The notes: generated by a model not told the origin, from the sequence alone. Shown: positions 1 through 11,440, counted from the stretch's first letter. The stretch: 64,000 nucleotides of DNA from Emydura subglobosa (GCA_007922225.1 ML679956.1:74002095-74066094), one strand, 5' to 3'. Translations and numbers: made by a program.

Positions 1-640
1 CTCTGCGTAATCTTATCGTGCGGTTGTAACCCCCTTTCTTTTCTTGTTTTGTTAATTTATTTATATTTTATTTTATTTTCAGGTGTTTAGCCAAAAACCT
101 TCCTGGTGTAATTAGAGCAAGTAGATACTGCAGATGTGAGTTGCTATGGAAGTCATTCCCAGACAAGGTGGCAGTACAGAGGCTTGTGAGACTGCAAACA
201 AGTAGTTGCTATTTCAGCAGACTAGAGGGACTACAGGAAGTCGTTAACCATGCTCAGTAGCTGTTTTGAAGCTGGTGTGGAAGGCTTCTTTAAGGGCAGA
301 TATTCTTGCATGTGCACCCTTATCCCCTTTGTTAGAAGTTGGAAGCTCCTGACCAATCAGTAGTGATTCTCTCAGGGGTACAAAACCGCAGGTGTGTTGA
401 GCACCTCCACCAGTCAGATTCAGCCCAACCTGAGGGAAAAAATAGAGTTGCCAGGTGTAATTCAGACTGAACCTGTGGGGTGGAAAACAGTGCAGTTATC
501 TGTAATTTTACAGAAGTCAGTGGAGTTAAGACTTGGAAGTCACCATATTACCTGTCAGCTCTGTGTTCTTGGGGAACCAGGGCACAGTACCCTATCTGTT
601 TGACTCATGAAGGACCTCTCCCCTCCCCCCCAACCTCTAC
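1..640. other. Unrecognised non-coding DNA
   Basis: I see no coding frame with recognisable protein features and no repeat I can name. A T-rich stretch at about 35-80 ending in 'ttttcag' resembles a splice acceptor, but no exon-like frame follows it. The region may be intronic or intergenic. Confidence 0.4.
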
Positions 641-1760
641 TTGAACCAGAATTGTTCAGAAAAAAGACTTACAAAAAGCAATGAAAAGACAGTGGGAGAC
701 ACACCTAACCTCCCCCCCGTTTCCCCCCCCCTCCAGACAAGGGTGAAAGGAATAAGGTAACTCCCCTAGCTTCATCTACACTGAAGATGGAACAAGAAAA
801 CATTTCTATTAGCAAACCGAATGGAGAACCAAGCTTCAAGGCATGGACTACACTGAACTCTGGGATCAGCAAAGCAGGGAAGCATGGCATGATGGGAGAT
901 ATCTGCTCCAGCTGTCAATGAACCCACGCCTGCACACACCCAGCTCAGCAGCTATCAGACCAATTCTAGTCATAGATCCTTAATTGATATCCAAAACACT
1001 GAATCTGCCTGATTGCACTGTGAGCTCCCTGGAAGGAACACTGCCCATAGCCAGGAATGATCAGTTCCTGTCATCCAGCCTAAAGGAAATGACTCTGGTG
1101 TACTCCCTTGAGTCATCGTTTACCCATAAACAAATCTAGTGTTCTCCCTTGAACCATTGTTTCTTCCCTACAAAAACCCCCACCCAAGTTCAAACCTCTG
1201 TTCAGATGCCTGCATCCAAAAGCTGCATCAGTTCCACTGGGACTTCACCTGTCCCTGACTGACCATGTTGGAGGCTCTGCCTGTTTCAAGCACTCCGGAC
1301 CCTAAGCTGAACAGCCTGTCTCCTGGGAACCTTTGACCAGTTCAAGCTGCGCTGAGTGGTGAGACCCCAACTCTCTCTCTCTTCTCTGGTTAAGCCCACT
1401 TTTTCCCTCAGACCTAATTTAATCTCTCTCTCTCTCTCCAGGTATAACTTTCTAAGCCTGATTTGTAATCAGACTTGGTCTAGATTTCCTCAGTACCCCA
1501 ATTGAAACCATATAATATTGTAACTGGTTTGTTTATTGGTCTCTCCTTGTAGACATCTGGCAATAAAATAACTTTTATAATCAAGTTGGTTGCCAGACTC
1601 TCTCCAAACTTCATTTACTCCTTCGTGTTCTCGGCTTCCCTATCTTGCTCTGCAGCAACGCTTCTTTTACGTAAGCCAAAGATCCCTGTAACGCCCAAAA
1701 ATCCTGTGGGGTTTGCTCATTAAGGGGGTTACTACCAGACTAATTGTACAGTGAAAGTGG
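640..1760 (+). mobile_element. Putative LTR-like retroelement segment
   Basis: The segment has C-runs at about 712-733, two CT microsatellites (about 1370-1385 and 1424-1438), a polyadenylation signal AATAAA at about 1562 and a run of text I associate with dispersed LTR-like repeats of turtles. The order of pyrimidine tract, short spacer and AATAAA is compatible with an R-U5 region on the plus strand. I cannot define TG...CA ends or a target duplication. It could instead be a processed non-coding transcript or an unrelated repeat. Confidence 0.35.
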
Positions 1761-2545
1761 GGATAGCGACATGCTGAACCTGTGGCATATTAGGGTAGCA
1801 GCTGGAAAGTTCTGTTTGACCCAGTCCACTCAGATGTGCTGTGTTAATCTGTGAATGTGGGTGTTTATTTAAGTCTGGGGTTGGAGGAACCCAGCCCTGG
1901 GAAACTTAGGTCCTGCAGGGTAGCTCCATTGGGAGGGGACTTCCAGAAGGAGAAGTAAAGCTCCATATGAAAACACAAGTGTCACAAGCAGTACATTGAT
2001 AGAATTACAACCCCTCCCCAAGGAAAGTAACAACCATGACAGAGGAATTGTAGACTGGAGACCAAATGTCTTCATGACCTGTATCAGATCATTGAACAGA
2101 AGACCCTGTGTGAGCAGTTATATCCATAATGTGTTTTTTATTTGAAGTTGTGTATGTGCTTAATGTTGTGGATGCTGAAACAACTGGTTATGTGGGTACA
2201 ACTCAATGTTGTTTTATCTAGTTGTCAATATAATAGCTGTCAATTTTGTTTTGGACTCCATTTCCTTAAGTGGGTGTTGGATAGGTCCCTTGGTCTTTCA
2301 CTCAGTGTATTGAAATATTACAAAGCAGTGGCATCATGCACTCAAGGTGAGATACTCCACTCAACCAACAAGGTGTTAAATTCTGTATTAACTGGAAGTA
2401 ACAAAGGCATAGAAAACAGTAGCAATTAAGAGCCTTTCCAGGTGTAAATGGTAATGGGGAAGAAACAGATTTGGTCATTGATGCTATTTGGTTAACTCGA
2501 AACCTATCCAGGACCCAAGGCTGCAAAATTTGATAACCAATAATT
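1761..2545. other. Unrecognised DNA, possibly continuing the LTR-like segment
   Basis: No recognisable domain, RNA gene or terminal repeat is visible. The part from about 1870 to 2060 keeps a repeat-like, purine-rich texture but I cannot assign it. Confidence 0.3.
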
Positions 2546-2618
2546 ATAGTTTCATAGAATTTAAGGTCAGAAGGGACCATTAGATCATCTACTCTGACCT
2601 CCTGTATATCATGGGCCA
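2546..2618 (-). mobile_element. CR1 LINE 3' tail fragment
   Basis: Reading the minus strand, this is the last part of a CR1-family 3' untranslated end. On the plus strand it shows 'tcatagaattta', 'agaagggaccatta' and 'tctgacctcctg' in the order typical of CR1 tails. It stops where the palindromic element at 2619 begins, so it is either a very short insertion or was cut by that element. Confidence 0.7.
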
Positions 2619-2896
2619 TTAAGGGTGTAGCAACACTTCAGTTAAACAGCCCCAGCTGGTCTGGATCAGCTGACTCAGGCTTGCGGGGCTCGGACTATGT
2701 GGGTGTTTAATTACAGTGTAGACATTCGGGCCCGGGCTGCAGCCTGATTTCTAGGACTCTGCACGGGTGGAGGCTCCAGTCCAAGCCCAAACATCTACAC
2801 AGCAAGTAAACATCCCCATAGCCCGAGCCCCACAAGTCCTAGTCAAGTGACCCGGGCCAGTTGGGGGTGTTTAATTGCTGTGTAGATGTACCCTCA
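2619..2896. mobile_element. Palindromic non-autonomous DNA transposon (MITE), hAT-like
   Basis: The element folds back on itself. 'gtttaattacagtgtagac' near 2706-2724 and 'gtttaattgctgtgtagat' near 2868-2886 occur together with reverse-complement partners 'cttcagttaaacagcc' near 2636 and 'tctacacagcaagtaaac' near 2793. GC-rich 'cccgagcccca' and 'ggggctcgg' blocks also pair. The right end 'gtagatgtaccctca' is the typical outer end of this family. I saw no convincing 8 bp target duplication. It has no coding capacity. Confidence 0.7.
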
Positions 2897-3464
2897 CTTT
2901 CACCCAGTTATCCCTGCATTGAGACCAATAAATTGGATTAACTAAAGCATTTCAGTCCTCAGGAAACTAAACTGTTGCTTGCCACAGGCAGAGATCAGAA
3001 GAGACCGAGGTGCACCAATGTCTGAAACCCCTGTAATAGAAGGGAATTCATTGGAAGAGATATGCCCAGGTGATCCATACAGGTAATCCATGATCCATGC
3101 TGTAGAGGAAGTTAAAAAAATAACCAAAAGCCCAAGATCACTGCCAATCTGATCTGGGGGGAAATTCATCCCCAGATCTGATGATCATCTTGACAACGAA
3201 CACATGAGCAAGACACACCAGACAAATATCTGAGAAAGAGAATGCTCCCTACCACCTTAGAATATGGGTCCACCACCCCATCCATGACTGAATATCCTCC
3301 ATCATAATGGCAGATTTAATCTTAGTCAAATCTTCAGACAGCCTTCTTCAACCCACTGTAATCACTTACTGCTTAACAATGAGTACATAATAAATTATAA
3401 TAATAATAATTGTGGCTAACCACCACTTACCCACTGTCTTCAACAGTTGTTTGCATCCATTTAA
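2897..3464. repeat. Decayed dispersed repeat, CR1/L3-like text
   Basis: The part from about 3140 to 3260 ('gaaattcatccccagatct', 'cacatgagcaagacacacc') resembles a common degraded sauropsid repeat that I recall as LINE-tail related. A short TAA microsatellite lies at about 3389-3411. The family call is tentative and the borders are unclear. Confidence 0.3.
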
Positions 3465-4170
3465 GAATCTGAGACCATGCCAAGGGATATCAAAAATGCA
3501 ATCCTTTTCCCTTTATATGATAGAAGGCGTGATGGACTAGAGTAAGCAAATTACCAAGGGGTATCTATTCCAAGAAAAACAATGGCAAGAGTCCTCAATC
3601 AGCTTCTATGACACTGTGTCAGATTTCTTTCTAAGAGGCTCTTGGATAACTCGGTGACGAATGCATGACAAATGCAGGGACAAAGAGTCACTGAGTGGTT
3701 TCAGAATAGGATGTGGTACCACCAGTGTGATCTTTATTCTCTTTCAACTCCCGAAACAGTAAGTGAAGAATACCAATCATAATAAATGGCTTTTATTGAT
3801 CTATGGAGGGTCTTTGAAAGTCCTAGAAAGATGTTTAGGCAACCCTTCAAGAAAATACAGCTGCCTATGCACGTGTATTGTAATCAGCTGTTTATTTCAT
3901 AAGGAAACCTAAAAGAATCAGTTATTGCAATAATGTCCTTCCTGATCCCAAACTGATCAGGCCAGGTGTGAAACAGGGAGAGATATTTGTACTGTGCTTG
4001 ATTCCATATCTTCTCTGCTGCTGTCCCTGGTGAGGCTTCTAACAAACTTCAGCCAGGAACCTGACTCCCCTTGGAGAAGACAGACTTCAATCTGCCATAC
4101 CCAAAAGCAAAAGCTGACAAAAAATTGGACTGCATCCAATAACTGCCTCCTGCTGCGGTTCTTGTCATTC
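3465..4170 (+). mobile_element. LINE reverse-transcriptase remnant (clade unresolved)
   Basis: Conceptual translation across frame breaks gives a degraded palm/finger region of a non-LTR reverse transcriptase. A 'MPRDIKNA'-like start is followed by a 'NYQGVSI' block, an 'ESLSGFR'-like block and a 'MAFIDL' block. A clear GVKQG motif lies at about 3965-3979. A region similar to the family's 'FNL-R-KAK' segment follows near 4085-4130. Many stops and frameshifts make it a fossil. The catalytic aspartate pair is not readable. The motif order matches jockey/RTE-type vertebrate LINEs; the exact clade needs a search. Confidence 0.55.
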
Positions 4171-5767
4171 ATTCTGTTTTTATAAAGTTGATTATTGGAT
4201 TTGATTGCTAACATCAGGGTGCCGTGAAGGGTAAAATAGATACAATTTTCTTATTTATTGCCTCTTCCACTGTTCACTTTCTTGCGCCTCTTCAGCTGAG
4301 CACCAGTCTTTAATATTTGGTTCTTTGCTATTCAGCTGAATACAATATGTAAATTAATATTTCACTGATAAACCAGAGCAGGGAGGAGGAGCATTGTGAA
4401 AGTCTTCAGGGGGTAACTAGCTGCCCCTTCAGATCCCACTTGGTTTTCTGGAGGCCACAGAGTAAGCCTGCATCTCCACCCAACCCAATCCCCATGTTCT
4501 GATCTTTGCAGGGCAGGCGGCAAGTCCACTGCCACTTTCTGGAGCTAAAGATCATAGAAATGTTTGGCTGTTCCTACACTTCGACAGTGTCCCATGAAAT
4601 GCAATGAGGAATTCTTGGCCATCACATTAGAATGCTGCTTGCATTTTATTTAGCTATAGCTGTTACATATCATTTTCACCTTTCACTTTTATTTAAGGTG
4701 GTTGTAATAAATATACAGTGTCCCACAAAGGGAGGAAGCTATGGGTCAAAACTGGAGATGAATCGGGAGAGTCTAACCCCTCTCCTCTTTCCCACTATCC
4801 CTTACTCTGGATGTTAAACCAGCTTAGACCTGGACCTAAACTCACACACCTGACATTATCACCTCTGAACCCAGACCACTGAGTCTAAGCTGGAGCTTCT
4901 CCCATGCACAGGGTCTGGAAGCAAGGACAGTAGCATGAAGAGCAACTAACAGGAGAGTGATGGTTGAAATAGCTCCATCCTCTTTTAATTTACACCCTTT
5001 TCTGGCCTGTTCCTGACTCCCACTTAACTTTCCAGGCCCACCAGGGTGAGTGGCTAGAAGTAAGTACAAAGGAACCTAATTTACATGGTCTCCAAATTAG
5101 GCCTGGTATTATTGTTAACCGGGTCCAGACTAGGGCTCTTAGGTGCTACAGGAATACAAATAAATAATAAGAATAACGAGCATCTGAGACTTTTTTTCCA
5201 CCTTCCTTTCCAAGGATCAGTCATGTTCCCCACTCCATCCTGCTCTTCTCCTGGACTCCACTCTAGCCTTCCTAGGTCACGTAACAGTCTCCACACGCCC
5301 AGCTTTCACCAGCCCATCCTTCAAGAAGTAGCACCGCTCCCTTCCCTGGAATGAGCATCTGCATGCATTAGGGTTGGTTAGAGCCATCTGGCCCACCTAC
5401 AGCTGCCTGGGTTTCATTTGTTTGTATTCTTCTTGCTGTTTTCCCTCTATATGACAGTTGACTGTCATAATCTCTCTTGCTTTCAATGTGATTTGTTCCT
5501 TTTATGTCCCATTTGCATTTTTGCCACTAGATGGCACTGTATTACTGCTAAATATGTGAGTTGTTATATATGTTTCTACCAGCAGAGGGAAGTCTGTATC
5601 CATGTAGATATATAAACAACTATTATTGGTGAGAAAAAATGCACTAGTGACATTAATCTTTTGAAGCAATAGTGAAGTGAACTGTAGCACAAAATTGGTA
5701 AGTAAATCAACGTACTTCCCCTCTTTGTAGGTTACACAATGTGCTCTGGTGAAGTTCAGAAGGAACC
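4171..5767. other. Unrecognised non-coding DNA
   Basis: I see no gene, RNA or confidently named repeat. The short reading frames on both strands lack any domain signature. Confidence 0.4.
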
Positions 5768-6054
5768 TTAGGCTTGGTTTACACTTACCTGGCGATTCGG
5801 TGGCAGTCGACGGGAGTTACAGAAGCTACGCAGAGTAGTTTGCGTAACTTGCATCGACAGATGTGCTTCTCTTCTGCACACCGTCTTCACTGCACTGCGC
5901 CGATGGGAACCGTGTTCCCATAGACCCAGTGCTATGCCACTTGAGGGGGTGGATTAACAGCGTCGACATCTGGATTGACTGAGCGGGTCTTCACTGGCTG
6001 CTCAATCGATCCAGATAAGTCGATTTGCTGCCGTCAGTGTAGATGTACCCCTAA
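5768..6054. mobile_element. hAT-like MITE with imperfect terminal inverted repeats
   Basis: The left end 'ttaggcttggtttacact' and the right end 'agtgtagatgtacccctaa' are imperfect inverted repeats. Internally it holds 'gtggcagtcgacgggagtt', 'gccacttgagggggtgg' and 'actgagcgggtcttcac', which recur in the copy at 50480-50735. The two copies therefore belong to one family. No transposase frame is present and no clear 8 bp target duplication was found. Confidence 0.75.
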
Positions 6055-6154
6055 AATCTATCTGTAGACCATGTGAAGCATACCACAAAGAGTGCAAAGT
6101 TCACCACATCAACCTTTTAACCACACACAACCCTGACCTGAGCGGCCCTGGGTG

Positions 6155-6262
6155 CAAAAAAAAACAATATCTAGCAATTATCTAGTGCTCTTCATCCACA
6201 CATCTCTCAAAGCAGTTTACAAAAGAGGTCAGGATCATAATCCCTATTATACAGATGGAAAT
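6155..6262 (-). mobile_element. MIR/core-SINE, left half, split by an RTE-like LINE
   Basis: In reverse orientation this is the 3' part of a MIR-type SINE: 'atctagcaattatctag', 'tctcaaagcagtttacaaa', then 'cctattatacagatgg'. The normal continuation ('gaaactgaggcacag') resumes only at about 7405, after the RTE-like body. The two halves therefore form one ancient SINE split by a later insertion. Confidence 0.75.
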
Positions 6263-7396
6263 ACAGTGACAATCAGTTTGGATTCGTACCAGGCAAGTCA
6301 GCAACGGATTTTATTTTTACCTTACAATTGCTTTTGGAAAAACAGAGAAAAGAGGAAAACCTTACATGTAGAATTAACCGATCTTTAGAAGGCCTGTGAC
6401 CATGATCCAAGCGAAGTTATCTGGTGATGTGTGAAAATAAAACAGATATCTGAAGACTATTTCAGACTTGTGCTGGACATAAAATGAGGGTGCTGCTGCC
6501 ACATTTAGAAGGCCATGTGGAGAAACTGAGCAGTTTCTAGTATGAGTTGGAGTACATTAGGGGTTGGCGCTAAGTCCTTTTTCATTCACATTGGTGCTCG
6601 ATGCACTTACAGAAAACATCCAGAGAGTGTCACTGTGCAGATGGTGTAAGCTCATGAGAGAGAGCAAAGCAGAAGCAAAAGATGGTTTAGGGAGATGGAG
6701 GGGCGTAGCTGAAAGCAGTGGCATAAAAATCAGCAGAAACGAAACAAGCATATGCTCTTTAGATTCGATGATACCTCGCAGGAAGACAACAAAATTGTGA
6801 GTCGGGGGGAGGCAGCCACAACCAAAAAGTACAGAAGGTCAAGTAACTAGATTCTATAGTACAGGAAAATGGTGAGCTCAATGATGAACTTATAAGCAGA
6901 ACAGGAAGTGCATGGACTACATGGAGAGAAGTGAGTGGAGTGATCTGCAGAAGAATTTCTATCGAATAGAAAAGTAACTATTACAAGACGATAATTAGGC
7001 ATGAACTTTTTATGACTCTGACTGCTGGGCACTGAGGAAGAAACAGGAGCAGATCTTCAATACGGTGCAAATGAAAATGTTAAGATGGATACTTGGAGTT
7101 CCAAAGATGGGCCATGTTCATAATGAACTCTGTAGGAGACGTGTGAAGATGATACCAATGATAGAGACGCTGGGGGAATCCAGGCTTAGATGGTTTGGCA
7201 TGTGAAAAGAAGATTGAAAGACTACATAGGTATATATTAGACATGGAAAGTAAGAGAAGGGATGAAAGACCCAAAACTAGATGGGTAGATGCCCTACTAA
7301 AGGATTTGATTAGCTGTGAAGTTTCCAAGGAACTGCTTCAAGACAAAAGAAGGACTTGAAGAGCCAACCCATATAGATGGGACTCAAAGCTAGAAG
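6263..7396 (+). mobile_element. RTE-like LINE, 5'-truncated, inserted in a MIR
   Basis: Conceptual translation shows a reverse-transcriptase fragment starting at 'NQFGFVPGKSATDFIF' (about 6270), then 'LLEKQREKRKTLH', 'DLDALTENIQ'-type text ('FTLVLDALTENIQ', about 6582-6620), 'RWRGVAESSGIKISR' (about 6695-6740) and a C-terminal block 'MLRWILGVPKMG' (about 7078-7113) leading to 'SRLRWFGM'. This order is that of RTE-type LINEs. Stops and frameshifts are frequent, and the catalytic FADD region reads as degraded 'CADG'. Flanks 'atacagatggaaat' (6249-6262) and 'atacagatagagaaaat' (7397-7413) look like an imperfect target-site duplication. The element is 5'-truncated, as is usual for LINEs. Confidence 0.75.
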
Positions 7397-7620
7397 ATAC
7401 AGATAGAGAAAATGAGGCACAGAAAAGTAAAGTTCCAGATCTTCAAAGGTATTTAGGTGATTTCAATGGGAACTAGAGGCCTAAATCTCTGAAGATATGG
7501 GCCCAAGTGATTTGCCCCAGGTCACACAGCAAACCAGTGGTAAAGGCAATAATAGAACCCAGGCCTCCTGAACATCAGTCCTGTGTTCTACTTACTAGGT
7601 TACACTGCCTCCTCTTGTCC
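7397..7620 (-). mobile_element. MIR/core-SINE, right half
   Basis: This continues the MIR begun at 6155: 'gaaaatgaggcacag' (7409), then after a 71 bp insert 'gatttgccccaggtcacac' (7509), 'gaacccaggcctcctga' and a terminal 'ctaggttacactgcctcct'. These are the reverse-strand blocks of a MIR core and tRNA-like head. The fold-back insert at 7434-7504 interrupts it. Confidence 0.8.
7434..7504. mobile_element. Short fold-back element (family B) inside the MIR
   Basis: This 71 bp segment begins 'tccagatcttcaaaggtat' and ends 'ctctgaagatatgggccc'. The arms 'cttcaaaggtatttagg' and 'cctaaatctctgaag' pair with few mismatches around a 'gatttcaatggg' centre. It is flanked by the tetranucleotide AAGT on both sides (7430-7433 and 7505-7508), consistent with a 4 bp target duplication. 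Similar sequence occurs at 9626-9720, 16777-16899 and 25424-26537. Confidence 0.65.
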
Positions 7621-7944
7621 CAGTACTTGCCCACTCCAGCTTGGGTTTCCCAACTAAGTCTGTCAACAGAGGACCCAACTGTGTTGGCATTTGTTGTGAC
7701 ATGGACAAATGCCATTGGCTACTCAATGGTGACATCTTTGGGATGTTCAGACTTGAAGAAACAACCTGGAGATGACGGAGTGTCCATTTCCCATTGGCAG
7801 TTGCCTACACCACGCAGACTTTCCCTTATATAAACAGCAAGGAGTATTTACTTGAAGGAGAACAAAACCTCTCCAGGAATTAAACTCCAGGGTGGGCAGG
7901 TCTCCAAAAATACATATTTTGTCCTGTCCCCTTTAATAGTCATT
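7621..7944. other. Unrecognised DNA
   Basis: No gene or repeat that I can name is visible between the MIR and the following dispersed repeat. Confidence 0.35.
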
Positions 7945-8215
7945 ATTATTATTTATTATTTGTGCTGTGGTGGCCCCTATGAGCTCTAGTCGTGAACCAG
8001 GATCCCATTGCACTGGGCTCTGTACAAACACAGAACAAAAAGATGGTCCCTGCTCCAAAGAGGTTACAATCTAAATAAGTATCCTTTATTATTTATAAAT
8101 GGCTCCAATGTGCAGGGAGCTGCACATTGATGGAGGGCCCATTGTGCAGGGAGCTGTACAAACATAGTAAAAAGACAGCCTTGATCTGAAGAACATGCAA
8201 TCTAGATTAACAATA
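7945..8215 (+). repeat. Two head-to-tail copies of a dispersed repeat
   Basis: Copy 1 (about 7948-8080) runs from an ATT-rich stretch through 'cccattgcactgggctctg', 'tacaaacacagaac' and 'ggttacaatctaaat'. Copy 2 (about 8081-8215) repeats the order: 'ttattatttataaatgg', 'cccattgtgcagggagctg', 'tacaaacatag', 'catgcaatctagatt'. The pair is diverged. A weaker third relic lies near 9815-9875 ('atggtctcttcttcaaag'). Confidence 0.6.
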
Positions 8216-8589
8216 AGGTGCAACCGCTGGATGAAACAAATGGATGGGAGGATGAGGTAGCCATAATACAAGCATGTTTTCACGTGGATTGGCTGAGCAC
8301 ACAGTGTAGCTTCCGGCCAGGCTAGATGTTGTCAGCTGGCAGTGTTTGGTAGGCATCATAGCAGATGCGTGCTGTAAAAAGGGTGACTGTATGGAATTAA
8401 TAAAAACATGATCTCAGAAGGGATCATGTATGTGTGTATGTAGTCGTGGACCTTTATGTAGTTAAAGATTAAAGAGTGACAGGGGAAATGAAGGGCATAG
8501 CTGACTATCAAAGGCAAAGACTGGATTCTGTGCTGCATGTCCTGAGAGGTGCACACACTGCAGATGCATGGGAACAAAAATGGCTTTAT
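8216..8589. other. Unrecognised DNA
   Basis: Nothing recognisable. The region has moderate AT content and no long open frame. Confidence 0.35.
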
Positions 8590-8985
8590 GTTTCCTTAGT
8601 ACTTAGCCTCCCCAAACACCCACTGCCTCCAGAAGTTCCCGCTCGGCCTCCGCAGCCAAGGCCCCACCCTCACTCTGCCTCTTTCTGCCCCCTCACTCTG
8701 CCTCCTCCTCACATTAGCAAGTGATGGACAGGAGGCACTGGGGAGGAGGCTCAGCAGGGGCAGGAAGAAGTGGAGTGAGAGCAGGGGAGCGAGAGGAGTG
8801 AGCAGTGGGCCTCATGAGAAAGGGTGGAGCAGGGGCAGGGCCTGGGGCAGAGCAGAGGGTGGGCGTGGCCTCAGGGGAGGAGGCCTGGGCAGAATGGGGG
8901 GGGAGGGTGGGCAGGGCCTTGGGGTGGAGACAGCCACCCCAAATTCAAGTGGCACGCACCGCCTATGCCACTGGGGTAAACTTGA
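8590..8985. repeat. GC-rich, strand-asymmetric block
   Basis: C-rich on the plus strand until about 8710, then strongly G-rich (about 8735-8930, many 'ggggcagg' and 'gggaggag' steps), ending in 'caccgcctatgccactgg'. The open frames reported on both strands here are low-complexity Gly/Arg/Pro strings and not plausible proteins. It is probably a decayed GC-rich transposon; a similar C-rich block lies at 16040-16300. Confidence 0.4.
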
Positions 8986-9625
8986 GCAGCTCTGGACTGT
9001 CATAGTGATGAGCATTTTGGCCACTCCCCCTCCCACCTGTGATCCATCCTCTCCTACCCCCCCCCAGTGCCCTCTGCTTGCAGGGGCTGAGAGAGGAGTC
9101 AGTGTAGGACCTATGCAGCTCCTGCACAAGGCAGATTTCCCTGTGAGTCATCGCAGATGCTGCAATGGGCCTCTTTTGAGTACCGCTATTTAGCCCTAAG
9201 TGCTCAGCTCAGCTTTGAATATATGGAATTCATTTGAAATGGCAAATGAGGTGCCGGTATGAACTTAGCTTGGTCTGGGACGATTTTACAGTCTGTGTCA
9301 AGAGCAAGACAGATGGAAATGCTACCTCAGGGTGAGGTGAAAGAACCACCAGGAAGTGAGTGAGCAGCGCACAGCCACGGTTACTTAATATTTCTGTAGC
9401 TTCCCCTGATTAATTCTGTGTGTATAGCTTATTGAGTCTGGAGACAGCACTCACTAATTAGACGGTGACATTTGTGGGAGAGGATTAATATATCTCCCGT
9501 GCCTTGTATATCACACTAAGAGCAAGACAAATATGATAACGGTTTCTTATGGTTCTGATTTGCTTTTACACGGTATGCCATGAAATCCTACTTTTGCTGA
9601 AGTCTGGCTGAGTTATGCCATTTCC
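8986..9625. other. Unrecognised DNA, possibly single-copy
   Basis: No repeat text seen. The part at 9380-9600 is balanced in composition and could be single-copy or conserved non-coding sequence, which only an alignment can show. Confidence 0.3.
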
Positions 9626-9720
9626 TTTGGCCCAGATTCTCACAGATACTTAGGCACCCAACTCCCCTTGGGTTTAATGGGAGTTTGGCACTTAAACACC
9701 TTGTGAGGAGCAGGACCTTC
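9626..9720. mobile_element. Fold-back element, family B
   Basis: 'ggcccagattctcacagat' and 'acttaggcacccaactccc' pair with 'atgggagtttggcactta' in a hairpin centred near 9675. The text matches the 'gattttcaaagg...taggcacctaa' family seen at 7434, 16777 and 25424. No coding capacity. Confidence 0.55.
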
Positions 9721-10916
9721 ATTCACATCAGGTCCCAGTGTTAAGGAGACACAAAGAGCTTTGCTTTGACAAGTGTATGTACCTATGACTCGCATGTCCA
9801 TTGGTAACTTGGTGCATGATATAACTCTATAAAGGAATACATGGTCTCTTCTTCAAAGACTTTACAATCTACAAGCCTGATTCTGTTCCCAGGAAGTCAA
9901 TAGCAATACTAACCTCAACTTTAAAGGGAATGGGATAGGGCCATAAATTAAGCAGACAAGTGAACATGATTCTGGATATAAATCTCTAGCTAACTATTTA
10001 CGCACATGTGCTGAAGAATTGAACCCCAGACAAAGATTTTTGCTAAAGTGATTTCTTTATGGTACTTTAAAAACAATCTCTTGCTTCTTTTCACTTGAAC
10101 CCAGATTCCTGTGGTCTCAGGAAGTGTTCTGCCAGAAGCACTCATTAGTACTGATTAAATTTATGTTTGGCTTTATGTTATGAAAAGTTCCCCAGACAAG
10201 AAAATAATGTGTCCAGTTTTGACCAAAACCTTCTTGAAAGCAACTTAAATCACTAATTCTCTCTGTGTCCCTGCCCTCATTAGCAGATCTAGCAAGAGAG
10301 ATGCCTGGGCCTGATAGGTTAAAAATAGCTCAGCACATCCTTGCTTTGTTTTAATTTGTTTTAATCTTTTTTTTAAATGGGAAACTTTTATATCCCGTAT
10401 GCTTCAGTGCCTTTTATGAACTAATGTTTGCAATCTGTTTGTTCTTTCTGAAACTGTTTTACACTGGTGTCAACATTAGATCCTGGTAGTTGATTCAGTA
10501 TAAAACAATGGAGTCAGTGTTCTGCAAATGCAGGAATAAACGTGAATGCAATAAATGTCATTTAAATTAAGGAAATGATTAAATAGGTGGCAGGCCCAAG
10601 CAGGTTATACACCAAACACAAGAATACTCTAAAGAGTTTGGAAAAACAATTCCATCAAAGAGGTTATGCATTTTGGAAGATTCCTTGACTTCTTAGGACT
10701 TAAATGAGTGCGTTGTTATGTTAAATAATTGCATGAAATGATTTTCTCTTTACAATCTTGTGTTTTATTGCTTTAAATAGCTGAAGGTCTTTTCCTCTGA
10801 ACACCTGTTGTAATTTATCTTATTGGTGCTTATCAAGGAAAGATTAAGTGAAAAAAAATAAAGTGCCCTGTTTTAAAAATGCTGTCAGAAATTAAAAAGT
10901 CATTTGGGTCCTGATC
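9721..10916. other. Unrecognised AT-rich DNA
   Basis: Only a decayed relic of the 7945-type repeat is visible near 9815-9875. The rest shows no gene, RNA or named repeat. Confidence 0.35.
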
Positions 10917-11133
10917 TAAGGCCTGGTCTACACTTAAAAGTTAGGTCAACATAGCTGTATTGGGCAGGGATGTGAAAAATCCACATGCCTGACTGATGTT
11001 GTTATGCTGACCCAACAACTAGTATACAAGCAGCTATGTTGACAGAAGAATGTTTCCATCAACATAGCTGCCCCCTTCCATCACTGTAGGTTGCATATAC
11101 TCTACAGTCACCATAGTTTAGATATACCCTAAG
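10917..11133. mobile_element. hAT-like MITE
   Basis: The left end 'taaggcctggtctacactt' and the right end 'tttagatataccctaa' are imperfect inverted repeats. Internal blocks 'aggtcaacatagctgt', 'atgtgaaaaatccacat' and 'ttccatcaacatagctg' are characteristic of the family and recur, reversed, at 13857-14084. There is no transposase. Confidence 0.75.
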
Positions 11134-11440
11134 ACTCCCATCAACTTCAGTAGGTTTGGGATCAGGCCCTTAATGAGAAGAACCCCATGTTGTAATAATA
11201 ACCAGCATTGTCCCTGAGGGGATAATCTTCAAAGTTAATTCATGACGACAGTTTTCACCCCAATGCCGTGAAGATTTGTGAAAGGCCTGATCGGCAGAGC
11301 AGAGCAAGATCAGGTTTGAAAGGTAGTCTGGGGTAATTAAGGATGGGTATTAAAACTGAGGGGGAGAGGGGAACGGGTGTGTGTGTGTGTGGAGGTTCCA
11401 CAAAAAGTTTCAGTGAAAACAAAGAGGTTTTCATTTTCAT
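11134..11440. other. Half fold-back relic and (GT)n
   Basis: 'actcccatcaacttcagtag' then 'gggatcaggccctt' (11134-11172) looks like half of a short fold-back element. A GT microsatellite lies at about 11377-11391. Otherwise nothing is recognised. Confidence 0.35.

Noticed and set aside
8798..9193. Open frames on both strands over the GC-rich block
   Set aside because: Low-complexity Gly/Arg/Pro strings from strand-asymmetric GC-rich DNA, open on both strands, with no domain signature.
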